From contig JACVTC010000013.1 of assembly GCA_016946835.1 (NCBI GenBank), positions 1,597,501 through 1,659,500 of the forward strand: a DNA stretch of 62,000 nt, read 5' to 3'. Below are positions 44,061 to 56,486 of the stretch, piece after piece; positions within the stretch are counted from its first letter, which is position 1; each line of letters opens with the position of its first letter. Source of the DNA: Neocallimastix lanati (nom. inval.). Its lineage: Eukaryota; Neocallimastigomycota; Neocallimastigomycetes; Neocallimastigales; Neocallimastigaceae. The notes below the pieces were generated by a model. It worked only from the letters and a program-made list of their open reading frames with translations. It did no database searches and was not told the origin of the DNA. The position numbers were made by a program, and so were the translations under genes.

Positions 44061-44270
44061 GACCTACCAATGATGTAGAAATCATGTGAGAAAGTCTAAA
44101 AAAAAAAAAAAAAAAAAACTAAAACTTAACCGAAATAATTATTATAATATTTTTATTATAGTTTTTATAGTAATTTTACATAATCAAATAAATTAATATA
44201 AATTTATTTATTTATTAATTTTTAAAAAAAAATTACCAAATGCAACTTTTTCGATATGAAATTTTCGAAA

Positions 44271-45744
44271 TGCCTCACACTCCATATATCCTCACAGAAT
44301 ATTTACATGTATAAGAATCAGCCACATATAATCAAATAAATTAATATAAATTATAAACAAGTAAATATATATATATATATATAAAATAAAATTTATTAAT
44401 GTATAAAAAATAAATTTAGTTATTTGAATTAAGAGTTAAATAATAATTAGTAGTTAATAAATAAATATTAAATATTGAATTTAATTATATTTTGTTTCCC
44501 GTATAACAAAACCTTAGAAAAGAGTTATATCAAATAATATTTAATTAATTAACAGGTATTATCAATATTTGTATTAAAAATATAATAATTATGTATTTAT
44601 ATTATTAAATAATAAAATAAAAATTATAATATTATATTTAAAATTCAATATATGAATAATAATCATATTGCTTTAATAAACTGACAATAACTATTATATT
44701 ATCATTATATAGCATTGTTTGCATATAAATTGATTTTTACATATTTCTTTTAAGAAAAATATATAATTTTATTACAATTTAAAATAATTATGATTTGTAA
44801 ATGAAGGATATATTATTTATTGTTTTTTATTATATCTTATATAATATAATTTAATAATGTTGTGATCATAAATTTAAATATGACAGTATTGATAGTTATT
44901 GGATTAAATCTATAAACCAGAATTAAAAACTTAATCAAATTAACATTCTAGGTACACATGATTGTGGAACACTTGGGATGGAAAAAAAAAAAAAAAAAAA
45001 AAAAAAAATTATTTTGTAGAGGCGTGGGAGCAAACACAAAGCATGAATAATCTATCTATGATCAATGACAACATGACATTAGATACCTAGATTTAAGACT
45101 TGCAGTAGATGAAAAATGATCATTTTTAATTCAATATTTCTTTCGCATGGTGATTTTTATTTGTTATAATTCGAAATTCTTCACAAAATTCTGTACTTTA
45201 TTTGGAAAATGTATTATATAAATGAATATAATTTTTAAATAAATATCCATATGAAACAATTATTATCCATTTAAAGAAAGAACATCTTCCAAACTTAATA
45301 CAATTTAGTTATAATAAAAATTATCCTAAATCTATTACTCTTGCTAGTTTACTTGTAATCGAAATAATTAATTTATAGTTCAAAGATTAGTATATATATA
45401 TATATATTATTGTAATACCATTCCAACTCTTGATGAAATAAAAGGTAAAATATTTGTAATTACACGTAGGAAATTTTTATTATGAGGAATATAATACTAC
45501 AGGATAAAACATAGAAATTCCAGATAGGAGTAATTGCAATGAATATAAAAACAGTTGAGTAAGTGGTATATTTAATGATTTTAAATTGTGTTATCCTATT
45601 ATTGAAGGTAATTATTTATAATTATCATTTTAAAGATAATTATAAATTAGAGGAAGATGATAAACGGGATTTGATCAAAAGATATGATAGAACTTAATAT
45701 TCAGTCCGGATCTAAAACATATAATATAAATGAATGCCATCTTT
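44271..45744. other. Spacer with possible fragments of dead coding sequence
   Basis: AT-rich DNA with a poly-A run at 44982-45008. Between 45100 and 45720 the sequence is less biased and short plus-strand stretches such as YKLEEDDKRDLIKRYDRT (about 45640-45693) look coding but are broken by stops. Product not recognised. Confidence 0.4.
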
Positions 45745-45800
45745 ATCCTGATATAGTAACTGATACAATGTAATTAAATATATAACTGTGATATTTAACA
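45745..45800 (-). repeat. LTR fragment related to 39206-39483
   Basis: TACAATGTAATTAAATATAT AACTGTGATATTTAACA resembles the end of the LTR at 39483 (TACAATGTAGTTAAACACAT ACCTGTGATATTTAACA). The upstream part of the LTR was not recognised. The following GATAT differs at one base from AATAT before 39206, so these may be the two ends of one old insertion enlarged by later insertions. Confidence 0.55.
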
Positions 45801-47009
45801 GATATATTAGCAAATAATTTCAAGTAAGCAAGGAATTAAGAAAGCAAAACAACAATTAGAATACAAAATACATTACTGATTAACAATCATAATAACAAAT
45901 GAATTGTCAGTTATTATCACAATTTCAACAATTATAATACACATCATGATTAACTATCACAGGAATCATTATCCTTTTTTTTTTTTTAAAAAAAAAAAAA
46001 TAAATAAAACTTTAATTATTAATAAGTAAATATTATTAATAATCATACAAAATATATATCATGTGACTTATGTGATGACTAAAAGGAATATGAAAATAAT
46101 GTGATAAAAATAAATATATGTAAAAACATAAATCTATTTTATTACATTATTCCATTTATAAATTAAATTTTAATATCAATTATAATCAATAATTTTTTAT
46201 TTTGAAATTATGGAGATAATTAATAATTTATTTTCTCTAAAATTATATTTTTACATTTATAATGATTTTATTATATATATATAAATATATTTTTATAATA
46301 ATTATAGTATTTTATATTATTTACTTATACATTTTATACTATATATTTTAAATAAATAATAATAAATATCATAAGGAATATCTTAAAATGGATTAAAGCA
46401 ATAAAAAATAATTGTATTTTTCAGTAATTTTTTTGTTTTTTTACTATTACTTTTATAAGATCATAATTCAATTAAATAAATAATATTGTTACCATAATCA
46501 TTAAAAATTTTTTTGCCTAAAAAAGATTATAAAATTTTATCGGATTAATTTATATTAAATATATTATTACAAAGTATTGTTTTTTTTCTTTTTTTTTTTT
46601 TTTTTTTTTTTTTTATATATTTTATTTTATTTTTTTATTTTTTTGGAAAAAAAAAAAATATATAATAAATATGGTAAATATTAAAATGAATAAATTTACT
46701 AATTAGGAATATTAAGCCATAAATCATCAAAAAAAAAAAAAAAAAAAAAAAAAAAATTATTAAAATTAAATATAATTCTCCCAAGAACATGTAAAGTTTT
46801 TATTAAATTAAATAATTATATATATATTTTTTATAAAATTATAATTGGTTACCATAAAAAAAAAAATCTATGCTGGCTTTAATTATTACATGATAATATT
46901 CATTATGAGTACTATTTTTTCTTAAAAAAAAAAAAAAAAATACTACATTTTTGTTAAAGTTTTATTTACGTCCATTTCTAATGATTCATGATCTTTCGTA
47001 TAATAGTAC
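45801..47009. other. Intergenic AT-rich DNA
   Basis: Homopolymers (T-run about 46580-46613, A-runs 46729-46756 and 46925-46940). No gene seen. Confidence 0.55.
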
Positions 47010-47241
47010 AATCGATTAAATAATTATTGAAGGAGTACATTGTTCTCTTTTATTAAGTTCACTTATTAGTGATGAATCTGTTACATATTTTATTAATACA
47101 TTGATAGCATTAGAACTAGTTAAATCTATTTTAGTATTATTAACCAAAATTGATAATATATATAAAGCATTAACTAAAACTATCGATAAAATCAATATTT
47201 TATTCAATAAATTAAGTACTTTATTTAATACTGTATATTTA

Positions 47242-47280
<39 letters not shown>

Positions 47281-47770
47281 GGTAATTATCATAATAATTC
47301 ATTTATATTTTGATTATTTATTATATTTAAATTAATATTATTATTTATATATATTATAAAATATGTTAATCTACTATGGTAATGTACTTTTAATATTTAG
47401 ATAATATAATAATTTTTTATGTTAAAAATTTATATATTGTCATATATTATAAACTTTATATAACTTTATTCCCTTAATACTTATTCATATTTATATAATT
47501 GAACAATATTAATAATTTAATAAAAACAGATATAAATAATTAAAAAGAAATATCACATTTATTAAAAAAGTAAAAAATATAATTATTAATAGAAATTAAT
47601 ACTATTAAGTATTTCTATATACATATATACATGAAATATACATGAAATATAATAATAAATAATTTTACATTAGATATTGTTTTTTTAACTATTATTTTTG
47701 AATTCCACATCCCTTTTAGCTACTATCATTATCATTATTCCAATGATTATTACTTAACTACTATGGGATA
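47010..47770 (+). pseudogene. Decayed gene fragment, tandem copy A
   Basis: From 47033 an open stretch reads VHCSLLLSSLISDESVTYF, then LTKIDNIYKALTKTIDKIN and LFNKLSTLFNTVYLS, ending in a poly-T run at 47245. Its composition is less biased than the flanks and it resembles an amphipathic helical protein. At 47716-47756 LATIIIIIPMIIT followed by a stop resembles the end of copy B at 48.7 kb. DNA around AACTACTATGGGATAG is shared by both. Function is unknown and no complete reading frame survives. Confidence 0.4.
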
Positions 47771-48274
47771 GTGTTATAATGATTAATTCAGATTTAGGAA
47801 GTTAAAATGATAAAGTAAGATTTAACATTAAATTTAACAAATTTATTAAATAAATATATATATATATATTTTAAAATGGTAATTAGTTTTCAATAATAAA
47901 TGACTTAATAATTATTAATCATTATCCATTTATAAAAAAAGAAAAAAATTATTATTCAAAATTATTTTCAGAATTCTTTTAATATATTTGTTCATTCATT
48001 TTAATGTTACATAATCATCTATAGCAGAAACAATTTTATATTATAAATATATATATATTAAATCATATAAATTAATACTATAATTATATAAAAATAAACA
48101 TTTACTTATTATTTCATCACTTATATTAAAGGTTCGATATAATATTAATATTGAATTTACTAAAAAAAATATATTATATAATTATTTATTAATATAAGTG
48201 AATACTTTCATAAAATTAAAAAATAATTACAAAGTAATTATTAAATTTATTAAAGTAATAAAAATATAAATAGT

Positions 48275-48333
<59 letters not shown>

Positions 48334-48378
48334 TTTGTTTGTTTGTTTGTTTGTATGTATGTTTTTCATAATTTATTT
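47771..48378. other. Spacer with a 52-bp T-run
   Basis: AT-rich DNA ending in an uninterrupted T-run (48281-48332), then GTTTGTTTGTTTGTTTGTTT and GTATGTATG. The run directly precedes copy B of the decayed gene. Confidence 0.7.
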
Positions 48379-48740
48379 TTCAATAAAATGCAAGCGAAAA
48401 TCTTCTCTTTATTAGTAATTGTTCTTTTAGCTCATAACTTCTGTTCATGGAAGTGTCTGCAGAATTCAAGAAGGTGTTTTCTGGTATTGAAAGCTTTAAA
48501 AAATAGTCCTTATTATAACATCTAACATAGAAGTGGTAAAAAGGTTTCACTAGAAATCCAAGTTATCGTGAATCTGCTGATGATAAAATAAAAAAAATTT
48601 AAGGAAGTAACTTTCCTAAATGTCCAAAAATTAGTTGTGTTATTGTTACTGGGGTACTCTTAGATACTACCATAGTAATACCAATAGTTATTACTAACCT
48701 ATTCATTAACTACTATGGGATAGAGTTATGATGGTTAATT
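48379..48740 (+). pseudogene. Decayed secreted-protein gene fragment, tandem copy B
   Basis: Begins MQAKIFSLLVIVLLAHNFCS, a convincing signal peptide, at about 48389. The frame then breaks: a coding-like EVSAEFKKVFSGIESFKK lies in another frame, followed by FTRNPSYRESADDKIKK and CVIVTGVLLDTTIVIPIVIT NLFINYYGIEL, ending TGA at about 48730. Relation to copy A is seen in the last 80 bp. I do not recognise the family; the signal peptide plus hydrophobic C-terminal segment is all that can be said. Confidence 0.4.
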
Positions 48741-49667
48741 CATCTTTAATAATATAAACTGATAAAGGATAGTTTAGCATAAATATTAAAAAAAAAAAAA
48801 ATAATTATATAATAAATTTACAAATAATTATTAATATATATATATAACTTTGACAAAAATATTAATAAAGATAATGTACATTTATTATTATTTATTGATT
48901 AATATTTATTTAATTGATAAATTTTTATTGTAATAATATATTTATTAATAATTTAGAACAACAAAAATGAAAAACATTTGTATAAATTATAAATAATATA
49001 TAGAAATAAACTTATATTAAAATTGTAAAGAATAAATAAAGAAGTAACATAAAATACATTTGAAAGTAATTAAATATATAAATAATAATTTAAAGGAATA
49101 TTATTTAATATTAAGTATTAAAAAATTTAGAATAGTAAAAGCTTATTAAAATTCATTTCATAATTTTTTTTTTTATAATAGAAATAATTAACTACAATAA
49201 CTTTAGATTTATATTTAAAAGGATAGAATTATAATTAAAGTTCGTTTTTTAATAATGTTACAAATTTATCTTGTATGTCAATATTTAAAAGTAAAATGAT
49301 AATATGATAATTTTAGAGTTAGAATGCACTTTATCGTTGTCCATAAAAATCTTAGTTTCATCATGTATGGTAAATAATTATATTTTTATAAAAATTATAT
49401 TAAATCATATAATTTTATATTTAATAAAATTTTTATTGGTTTACCAAATAAATATTTAAATAAAAATCTCTTTCAAAATGTACTTTAATGCATAAAAATT
49501 TCAGCATATATGGTGAATAATTTAATTTATTCTAAATTATAATTAATTTTTAACAATAAAATGATTCATTTATTAATTATCTATACCAATTTATTAATTA
49601 ATTGCTATTAAAATTAATTATTATAGAAATCATTTAATATATTTAATTTGTTTTATTACTTCCGGTG

Positions 49668-49701
<34 letters not shown>

Positions 49702-50329
49702 AATAATCATTTAAATTAATATATATTATATATTAGAAAAAAAAATAATAATCATTTAAATAAATATATATTATAAAATTATATAAATTAATACTATAAT
49801 TGAATAAAATTAAAAAATATACCTATCATTTCATCATTACTCATATTTACTGAGTATATAATATTTTTTGTGAGTTTACAAAATAAAAATAAAAATAAGA
49901 ATAAATAAATAAATAAAACATGTATTTGAAAGTAAATAAATATAAAAATAATAATTAAAAATATTGTTTTATATAAAATTATTTATTATTATATATTCAA
50001 TATTAAAAAACAAACGATAATTGATATTTTAATATTTCTGTCACAGCTATCAGTAACGGTATTACCGGTTTTAAACATAGAGTACGTTCTTCTTCCCTGT
50101 AGTAGCTCAGTGTAATTTTTTTTTTTTTTTTTTTTTGCTTTTGATGATTTATTTATTAACTTTTCACTTATTAGCGAATAAAAAACCTTTAAATGCTATA
50201 TATTCAGAAAAATAGAATTTGAAAATAATATCAATTTTTACATATGATGTGACAATACTGAATACTTAAAATCTAAAGAATACAAATTATTAAGACTATT
50301 TCTAAATAAAATTCTGAATAAACTTTCCT
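48741..50329. other. Intergenic AT-rich DNA
   Basis: No gene seen. A short complex patch at 50035-50120 holds GTAACGGTATTACCGGTT (imperfect palindrome) and TAGTAGCTCAGTGTAA, a match to a tRNA A-box core next to a T-run. This could be a truncated tRNA-derived fragment. Confidence 0.5.
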
Positions 50330-50530
50330 GTATCCTTATTTTGTGAGGATTTTAATATTCCTTTCATATTCTATTGCCAATTATGTGTGGTGAATTTTAC
50401 TCATATCTCAATTTATATAGTAATTTATTATTGTTAAGAGCATCGATATCGAAATGATACGACAGAGAAAAAATTTTAATGAAGAATTGAATTCCAATTC
50501 CTCATAAGGTCTTGCTATATCATCGTAATA
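50330..50530. mobile_element. SINE-like remnant
   Basis: AGAGCATCGATATCGAAATG ATACGACA (about 50438-50465) matches AGAGCGTCGACGTCAAAATG ATAAGGCA at about 44004-44031 at roughly 80 percent. A downstream GAATTGAATTCCAATTC can form a 5-bp T-arm-like hairpin. The block is less AT-rich than its flanks. Very degenerate. Confidence 0.4.
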
Positions 50531-50581
50531 AAAAGAACTTGGAAGCTATTTTATTATTAATTCTAATATTATTTATCTCTT

Positions 50582-50614
<33 letters not shown>

Positions 50615-52020
50615 TATTAATTTATTTTTTACTCAATATTTTAATGTAATTCATATATTTTTTTATATGATATTAATAAAGTTTTATTATTTCCTAGCCT
50701 AAATCGACAATATAATAATCGTCTAATATATTATATTTTAAAATATGAATTTTTTTTAAAGCAATATTTTGTTTCATATTAATAATATATAATTTATTAA
50801 TAATTATATTAATGATATTCATAAAAGAATAAAAAGAATAAAAAAAAATAAAACTTTGTTCTATTTCAAGGAGAAATTTTAAAAATGTGGATAGGATCTT
50901 ATTTGCATAAATTTAATTTCTTATAAAAGATAATAAAATATATTGTTGATATGAAATAATAGAATTATGAAAATATTTTACTTTAATGTAAAATATAAAT
51001 TGTATGAAATAAATGTAATAAGACCAAAAATATAATATTTAAGATTTAAAATTATTTTTTTATTATTATTTATTTTAATAGATATTTTAAACAATCATAA
51101 TTTAAATAAAAGTTATTATTATTTATTTATTATTTATTTATATATTTATTTATTATTATTATTTATTTATTTATTATTATTTATTATTTATCATTATGAC
51201 ACCTAATGTTTACTTAATAATATATTTTATATATTAAACAATGATATTTGTTCAATTGCTTAAAAGGTTATACAGTTCATCCTCAAAAAATAAAAAATAA
51301 AAAATAAAAAAAAAAAAAAAAAAAGACAAATAAAATAAATATAATAAATCCTCTTAAATTGTATATAGAATTAATATCTAAACTAAACCCTATTATTATT
51401 ACCCTTGTTTAATTATTGATTTTATAATTAATTTTAAACTTAATACATTGCTTCATTTCCTTGTAAACTTTTGAATTTTTAATAACAAATAAAATATATA
51501 TAAAAGACATGGAATAATAATAAATAGAAAATACATAAAAGACATGGAATAATAATAAATAAATATATATATATAAAAGACATGGAATAATAATAAATAA
51601 AATATATATATATAAAAGACATGGAATAATAATTATATATATATTTTTTTTTAATTTATGAAAAGAAGAAATAAACTATTGCCGTAATTATATTGTATGA
51701 ACAAAAAAAAAAAAATAAATAAACTATTACCATAACAGTACTGTAAATGAAGATATAAAATTAAAAAAGACAGAATAATTTAAAAATGGTTATATTTATT
51801 TTTTGAATTAATGTTTTCACTAATTGTCTACTAAAAAACAAAAAAAAAAAATTATCAAAATATTCATTTATCAGATTAACAATTTAAATAAAATTTAATA
51901 TTGTTGTTTTCTAAGTTAAATTAAAATATTATATAGAATAAAGTTAGACAATGTAATGTATCACTATGTACAAAAATTTTTTGGTGGCCACTACATTAAA
52001 AATTATATTTAAATTATAAG

Positions 52021-52052
<32 letters not shown>

Positions 52053-53497
52053 TTCAAATTGCCCTCAATTTAATAATTAATTTTAAATATGATTTATTGC
52101 CCTCAATTGTTATTAAATATTAATTATTTTATAAATATATTCACTACCAAATATTTTATTTGTTTTATTAACTATTAATTTAAATTCTTAGTAATGGATT
52201 TATAACAATAAATAGAATATTGTTATAATAATAATAGACTTTATAGAAGTATTATAATTTCTTAAATAAATATTTATTTTTCCTTCAGAAAAAGATAAAT
52301 TAAAAAATTAAAAAAAAAAAACATTTTAAGAAAAAAATCTGTTCAATTAATTAATTTAAACAATAATTAATAAAAAAATTATTTTAAACCATAATATAAT
52401 ATTTCTTAATATTTAGTGAAAAATAAGTTCATATATTATTTAAAATATTATTATTATAATTAAGTTTATATCCTTAATGTGAATTTTAAAACGAAATACA
52501 ATGAAAAAAAAATTATATATATATATATATATATATTAATAATAATAATAATAAATTATAAATCTATGTTTATATACAGTTAAAAAAAGAAAAAAAGTTC
52601 CTTTTTTTTTTTTATTTCTATTTAATTATTCAATATATTAATATATATTTTAAATAGTTAAAGAAATGTTTTTTACTAATAATTATAATTAAAAATATGT
52701 ACATTTAAATATTGTTTTATAATATTTTAAGTTATTATTTAATTATTCATTTATTAAAAATTAAATTAACTAATATATAATAAATTAATTATTAATTAAT
52801 CAATTTATATATATTATTTCACTCTATAAAAATTTTTTATATTGTTTTAAATTAATTGTTCTTTTAACCAATGGTAACCTAATAATTTATTTGGATAGTT
52901 GATTAAATATATATTATAATCAATAGGAATATAATGACTTAATTAATTATATATAAATATATACATTTTAATTTACTAAGCATATATAGATATATAATTT
53001 AAATTATTAAACATAGATATATACAAAATTTAGATTATTAAACATTAGTAGAGATATATATTACTGAATTAATTGAAAATATATAGATTGGTATGTCATT
53101 GAATTAATTAAAAATATATAGATATATATCATAGAATTTATTAAAAATATATAGATTTATTTATTATTGGTTATTTCTCCCCTTTTCAACCTCACATCTG
53201 TCATGTGAAAATATTTAGACATTTTTAATAAAATAGTTTTTGTTTAAATTTTATTTTTCTTTTTATTTTTATTTTTTTTTTTTTTTTTTTTTTTAAAGTT
53301 TATTATTAAATTGATATTATTGTAAAATAATATAAATAAATATAAAATAAAGAACAGTTTATTTATTATTTACAGTAGAAGTAATAAATAAACTATTAAT
53401 TTAAGCAAGGAAAATAAATAAAACAAGTAATAAAATAGAGGTAAAAACAAAGAAAATTTTTAATTTAAGTTAAGAAGTCAAGAAAGAAAAAAAAAAA
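50531..53497. other. Intergenic, upstream region of the NSS transporter gene
   Basis: AT-rich, with T-runs (50583-50612, 52021-52046, 53274-53294) and a four-unit tandem repeat at 51488-51640. The last 100 bases before the ATG are purine-rich and end in an A-run directly at the start codon, which suits a fungal 5' leader. No promoter element can be named. Confidence 0.55.
51488..51640. repeat. Tandem repeat, four units of about 34-40 bp
   Basis: ATAAAAGACATGGAATAATA occurs four times (starts near 51499, 51534, 51575 and 51612) separated by TAAATA and AT dinucleotides of varying length. Confidence 0.85.
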
Positions 53498-55102
53498 ATG
53501 GCTCCCAATAATATTGATATAAGTAATATCCAAATCGAGCAAGAAAAAGAAGTTCAAGCTCCAGCTACTCTCGAAGAAAAAGAAACAAAAATTGTAAATA
53601 ATGAAAAAAGTAATGAATGGGGAAGTAATTTATCTTTCCTTTTAGCTATGATTGGTTCAGCTGTAGGTTTAGGTAATATTTGGAGATTCCCATTCGTTTT
53701 ATACAGTAATGGTGGTGGTGCTTTCTATATTCCATATATTGTAGCTCTTCTTATTTTCGGTATTCCATTTTTAATTTTAGAATATGCTGTTGGTTATAAC
53801 TTTAAATCTTCATTTGCTAAAGCTTTATACAAGCTCAACAGCAAGTTTGAGTTCTTAGGATGGATTGTTCCATTATGTACTTCAGGTATTATGGTTTACT
53901 ATTCAGCTGTTATTGGTTGGATTGCTATCTATGTTGTTCTTAGTTTCTACAAGGGCTGGGGAGATCAACCAGGTGATTTCTTTGGAAATGTTTTATTAAA
54001 GAGTACCGAAGAAGCTTCAGGTCTTTTCAAGTTTGTTCCAACTATTCTTCTTACTATGATTGCTTGTTGGGTCGTTATATGGTTTATTTCTCACAAAGAT
54101 TTAGAAAGAGGTCTTGGTAATGTTAGTAAGGTTTTAGTTCCAATTCTTTTCATTATTATGATTTTCATTGTCATCTATTCTTTAACTTTAGATGGTGCTT
54201 CCGTTGGTTTAAATGAATTATTCCATCCTAAATGGGAATCTTTAGGTGAATTTAAAATGTGGACTTCTGCCTTCGGACAAATTATCTTCTCTATGAGTTT
54301 AGGTGTAAGTTTGGCTTTCACTTACGCTGGATATTCTGGAAAAAAAACAGATTTAATTTCAAACGCTATTACTATTGCTATTACCAACAGTCTTTTTGAA
54401 AACTTCTGTGCTTTGGGTGTATTCTCTGTTTTGGGTTATATGGCCAATTTAAAGAATATTCCATTTTCTCAATTGAAAAAAGAAGGTTTAGTTAATGGTG
54501 GTCCAGGTTTAGTATTTGTTGCCTACCCAGCTGTTATTAATGTATTAGGTAAATTTGGACGTGTTCTTGGTCCAGCCTTCTTTATTACTGTTTTCCTTGC
54601 TGGTTTAACTAGTATTTTATCTATGGTTGAACCAATTTCATTCTGTATTCAAAATAAGTTTAACATCAATCGTAAGAAATCTGCTTCTCTTGTTATTGTT
54701 ATTGGTGCTATTCTCTCCTTACTCTTTTCTTCAAAGTATGGTAGTACTTTATTAGATTACGTCGATACCTACATCAACAATATATTGGCTCTTTTCTGTA
54801 CTATTATTGAATGTATTATTTTTGCATGGATATTCCCTATTAAGAGAACTTTGAAAACCCTTAATGATCGTAGTAAATCAATAAAGGTAGGAACTTGGTG
54901 GATTATTATTATTAGATTCATTTTACCACTTAGTATTGCTGTCTTCTGGGTTGGTGGTCTCATTGATATTATTAAGGATGGTAATATCAATAAGACAGTT
55001 GTTTTTATTATCACTACTATCATTATGGTAGGTATTAGTGCTATCTTTACTTTCGTTAAGCCAACCAATAAATTATGGAATCAAGTCGAAAATAGATTAT
55101 AA
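53498..55102 (+). CDS. Neurotransmitter:sodium symporter (NSS/SLC6) family transporter, bacterial type, intronless
   Basis: Predicted Na+-coupled amino-acid uptake carrier of the plasma membrane, 534 residues, about 12 membrane helices after a soluble 40-residue N-terminus. Helix 1 holds GSAVGLGNIWRFPF (53-66). By alignment with LeuT, A55 and N60 (Na1) and G53 and V56 (Na2) are conserved, as is gate Arg63. Helix 6 has FSMSLG (264-269) in the substrate site, helix 7 has N297, and helix 8 has LAGLTS (367-372) supplying A368, T371 and S372 for Na2. E301 occupies the position of LeuT Glu290, the mark of chloride-independent prokaryotic members; animal SLC6 proteins have Ser there. The gene has no introns and plainly higher GC than its flanks, unlike every other intact gene here. 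This suggests acquisition from a bacterium. The start is the first ATG, in context AAAAAATGG. The substrate cannot be read. Confidence 0.95.
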   Translation: MAPNNIDISNIQIEQEKEVQAPATLEEKETKIVNNEKSNEWGSNLSFLLAMIGSAVGLGNIWRFPFVLYSNGGGAFYIPYIVALLIFGIPFLILEYAVGYNFKSSFAKALYKLNSKFEFLGWIVPLCTSGIMVYYSAVIGWIAIYVVLSFYKGWGDQPGDFFGNVLLKSTEEASGLFKFVPTILLTMIACWVVIWFISHKDLERGLGNVSKVLVPILFIIMIFIVIYSLTLDGASVGLNELFHPKWESLGEFKMWTSAFGQIIFSMSLGVSLAFTYAGYSGKKTDLISNAITIAITNSLFENFCALGVFSVLGYMANLKNIPFSQLKKEGLVNGGPGLVFVAYPAVINVLGKFGRVLGPAFFITVFLAGLTSILSMVEPISFCIQNKFNINRKKSASLVIVIGAILSLLFSSKYGSTLLDYVDTYINNILALFCTIIECIIFAWIFPIKRTLKTLNDRSKSIKVGTWWIIIIRFILPLSIAVFWVGGLIDIIKDGNINKTVVFIITTIIMVGISAIFTFVKPTNKLWNQVENRL

Positions 55103-56246
55103 GTAAGGTCTTACCATTTATGATTACGCACTAAACAATATACAACAAATAAATATAAATAAATTTTAAAATAAATATATTGTAATATCAATTTTTTTAT
55201 TATTACAAAAAATAATTAATTTAAGAAAAAAAAAAAAAATTAAAGTTAAGGATTAAAATAAAAAACAATAAATAAATGAATAAAAAAAAAAAAATTTTTT
55301 TTTTTTTTTATTTGAATATCAATTTGAAATAAATTATATAAATTTTTAAATTTTTTTTTTTTTTTCTATTTTTATTTTTTAAGAAATATTATTTATTTTA
55401 AATTTATTTTCATAAAAAGTAAAATTAATAATACATACTTAAAAGTAAAAGTAAAAAGAAAAAGAAGAAAAAAAAGAAAGAAAAGGAAAAATAAATATAA
55501 TATTATTATATTATTTTTTTTTTAGATAAAAAAAGAGTTGTATGATAATATTATATATTAATAATATAAGAAAATATATATAGAAATTTTATAAAATATT
55601 TATAACAATAAGCAATAACACTATACTATATGTATGAATAATCATAAACATCATTAGCGTTTAAGCATTCATATTATTTAAGTACAAAAAAAAAAAAAAA
55701 AAAAAAATCTATATATATTAATATTAATATCAATAATCAATATCAATATCAATATCAATATCAATATTTATAAAATATAATTTATTAAATAAATATATAA
55801 TTATAATAAGCATAAAAAAAAAAAAAACGAAGAATTGTTATTTATTTCTGTTTATTATTTTTTTTTTTTTTTATTAATATACTGTTTTTTTTGTGGAGGT
55901 TTTTTTTTTTTTTGCCTTTTTTTTTTGCCTTTTTTTAAAATGCTATCTTTTAAAATAGAAATAGAGTTTTGTGGAGGTGGATAACAGAAGTAATGGTGAT
56001 GACGGTGATAAGAGGGATGGGATTGTGGGTGAAAATGAGAGTAAATCATAATATAAATAAATATTATAATATTTATATATAAATTGAATAATAATAAATA
56101 TATATATTATATTATAGTGAAATAATAATAACAATATATGTTATTTTATTATATATTGTTCTATTTCAAATTTCAAACTTAAAGCCTATTTATTAATTAA
56201 TTGAATTTATTTATTTATTTATTTATATATTTATATTATATAATCT

Positions 56247-56298
<52 letters not shown>

Positions 56299-56486
56299 AT
56301 GAAATAATTCTCACAATAATGAAGGGTAAAATATTTATATTCATAGCCTTTTTATAATAAATTGTTTTTGTTTAATGTTTATTAACTTTTTTGAAAATAT
56401 TCACAAACAAGAGGGCAATTATAATAATAATAATAATAATAAATAATTAATAAAATATAAAAATATTTTTTTTTTTTTGCCCCCTA

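Larger units (their letters stand above)
43546..44270. repeat. Segment flanked by a 70-bp direct repeat with palindromic hairpin
   Basis: TTTATTTATTAATTTTTAAA, ACCAAATGCAACTTTTTCGA and ATTTTCGAAA occur in the same order at about 43546-43616 and 44198-44270. In the left copy ATGCAACTTTTTCGAAA (43585-43601) is followed after 7 nt by its perfect reverse complement (43609-43625), a 17-bp hairpin. The right copy is truncated and cannot form it. The enclosed segment holds the two structures described next. Confidence 0.8.

Noticed and set aside
54769-55068. Minus-strand open frame of 99 codons
   Set aside because: It lies wholly antisense within the well-supported NSS transporter gene.
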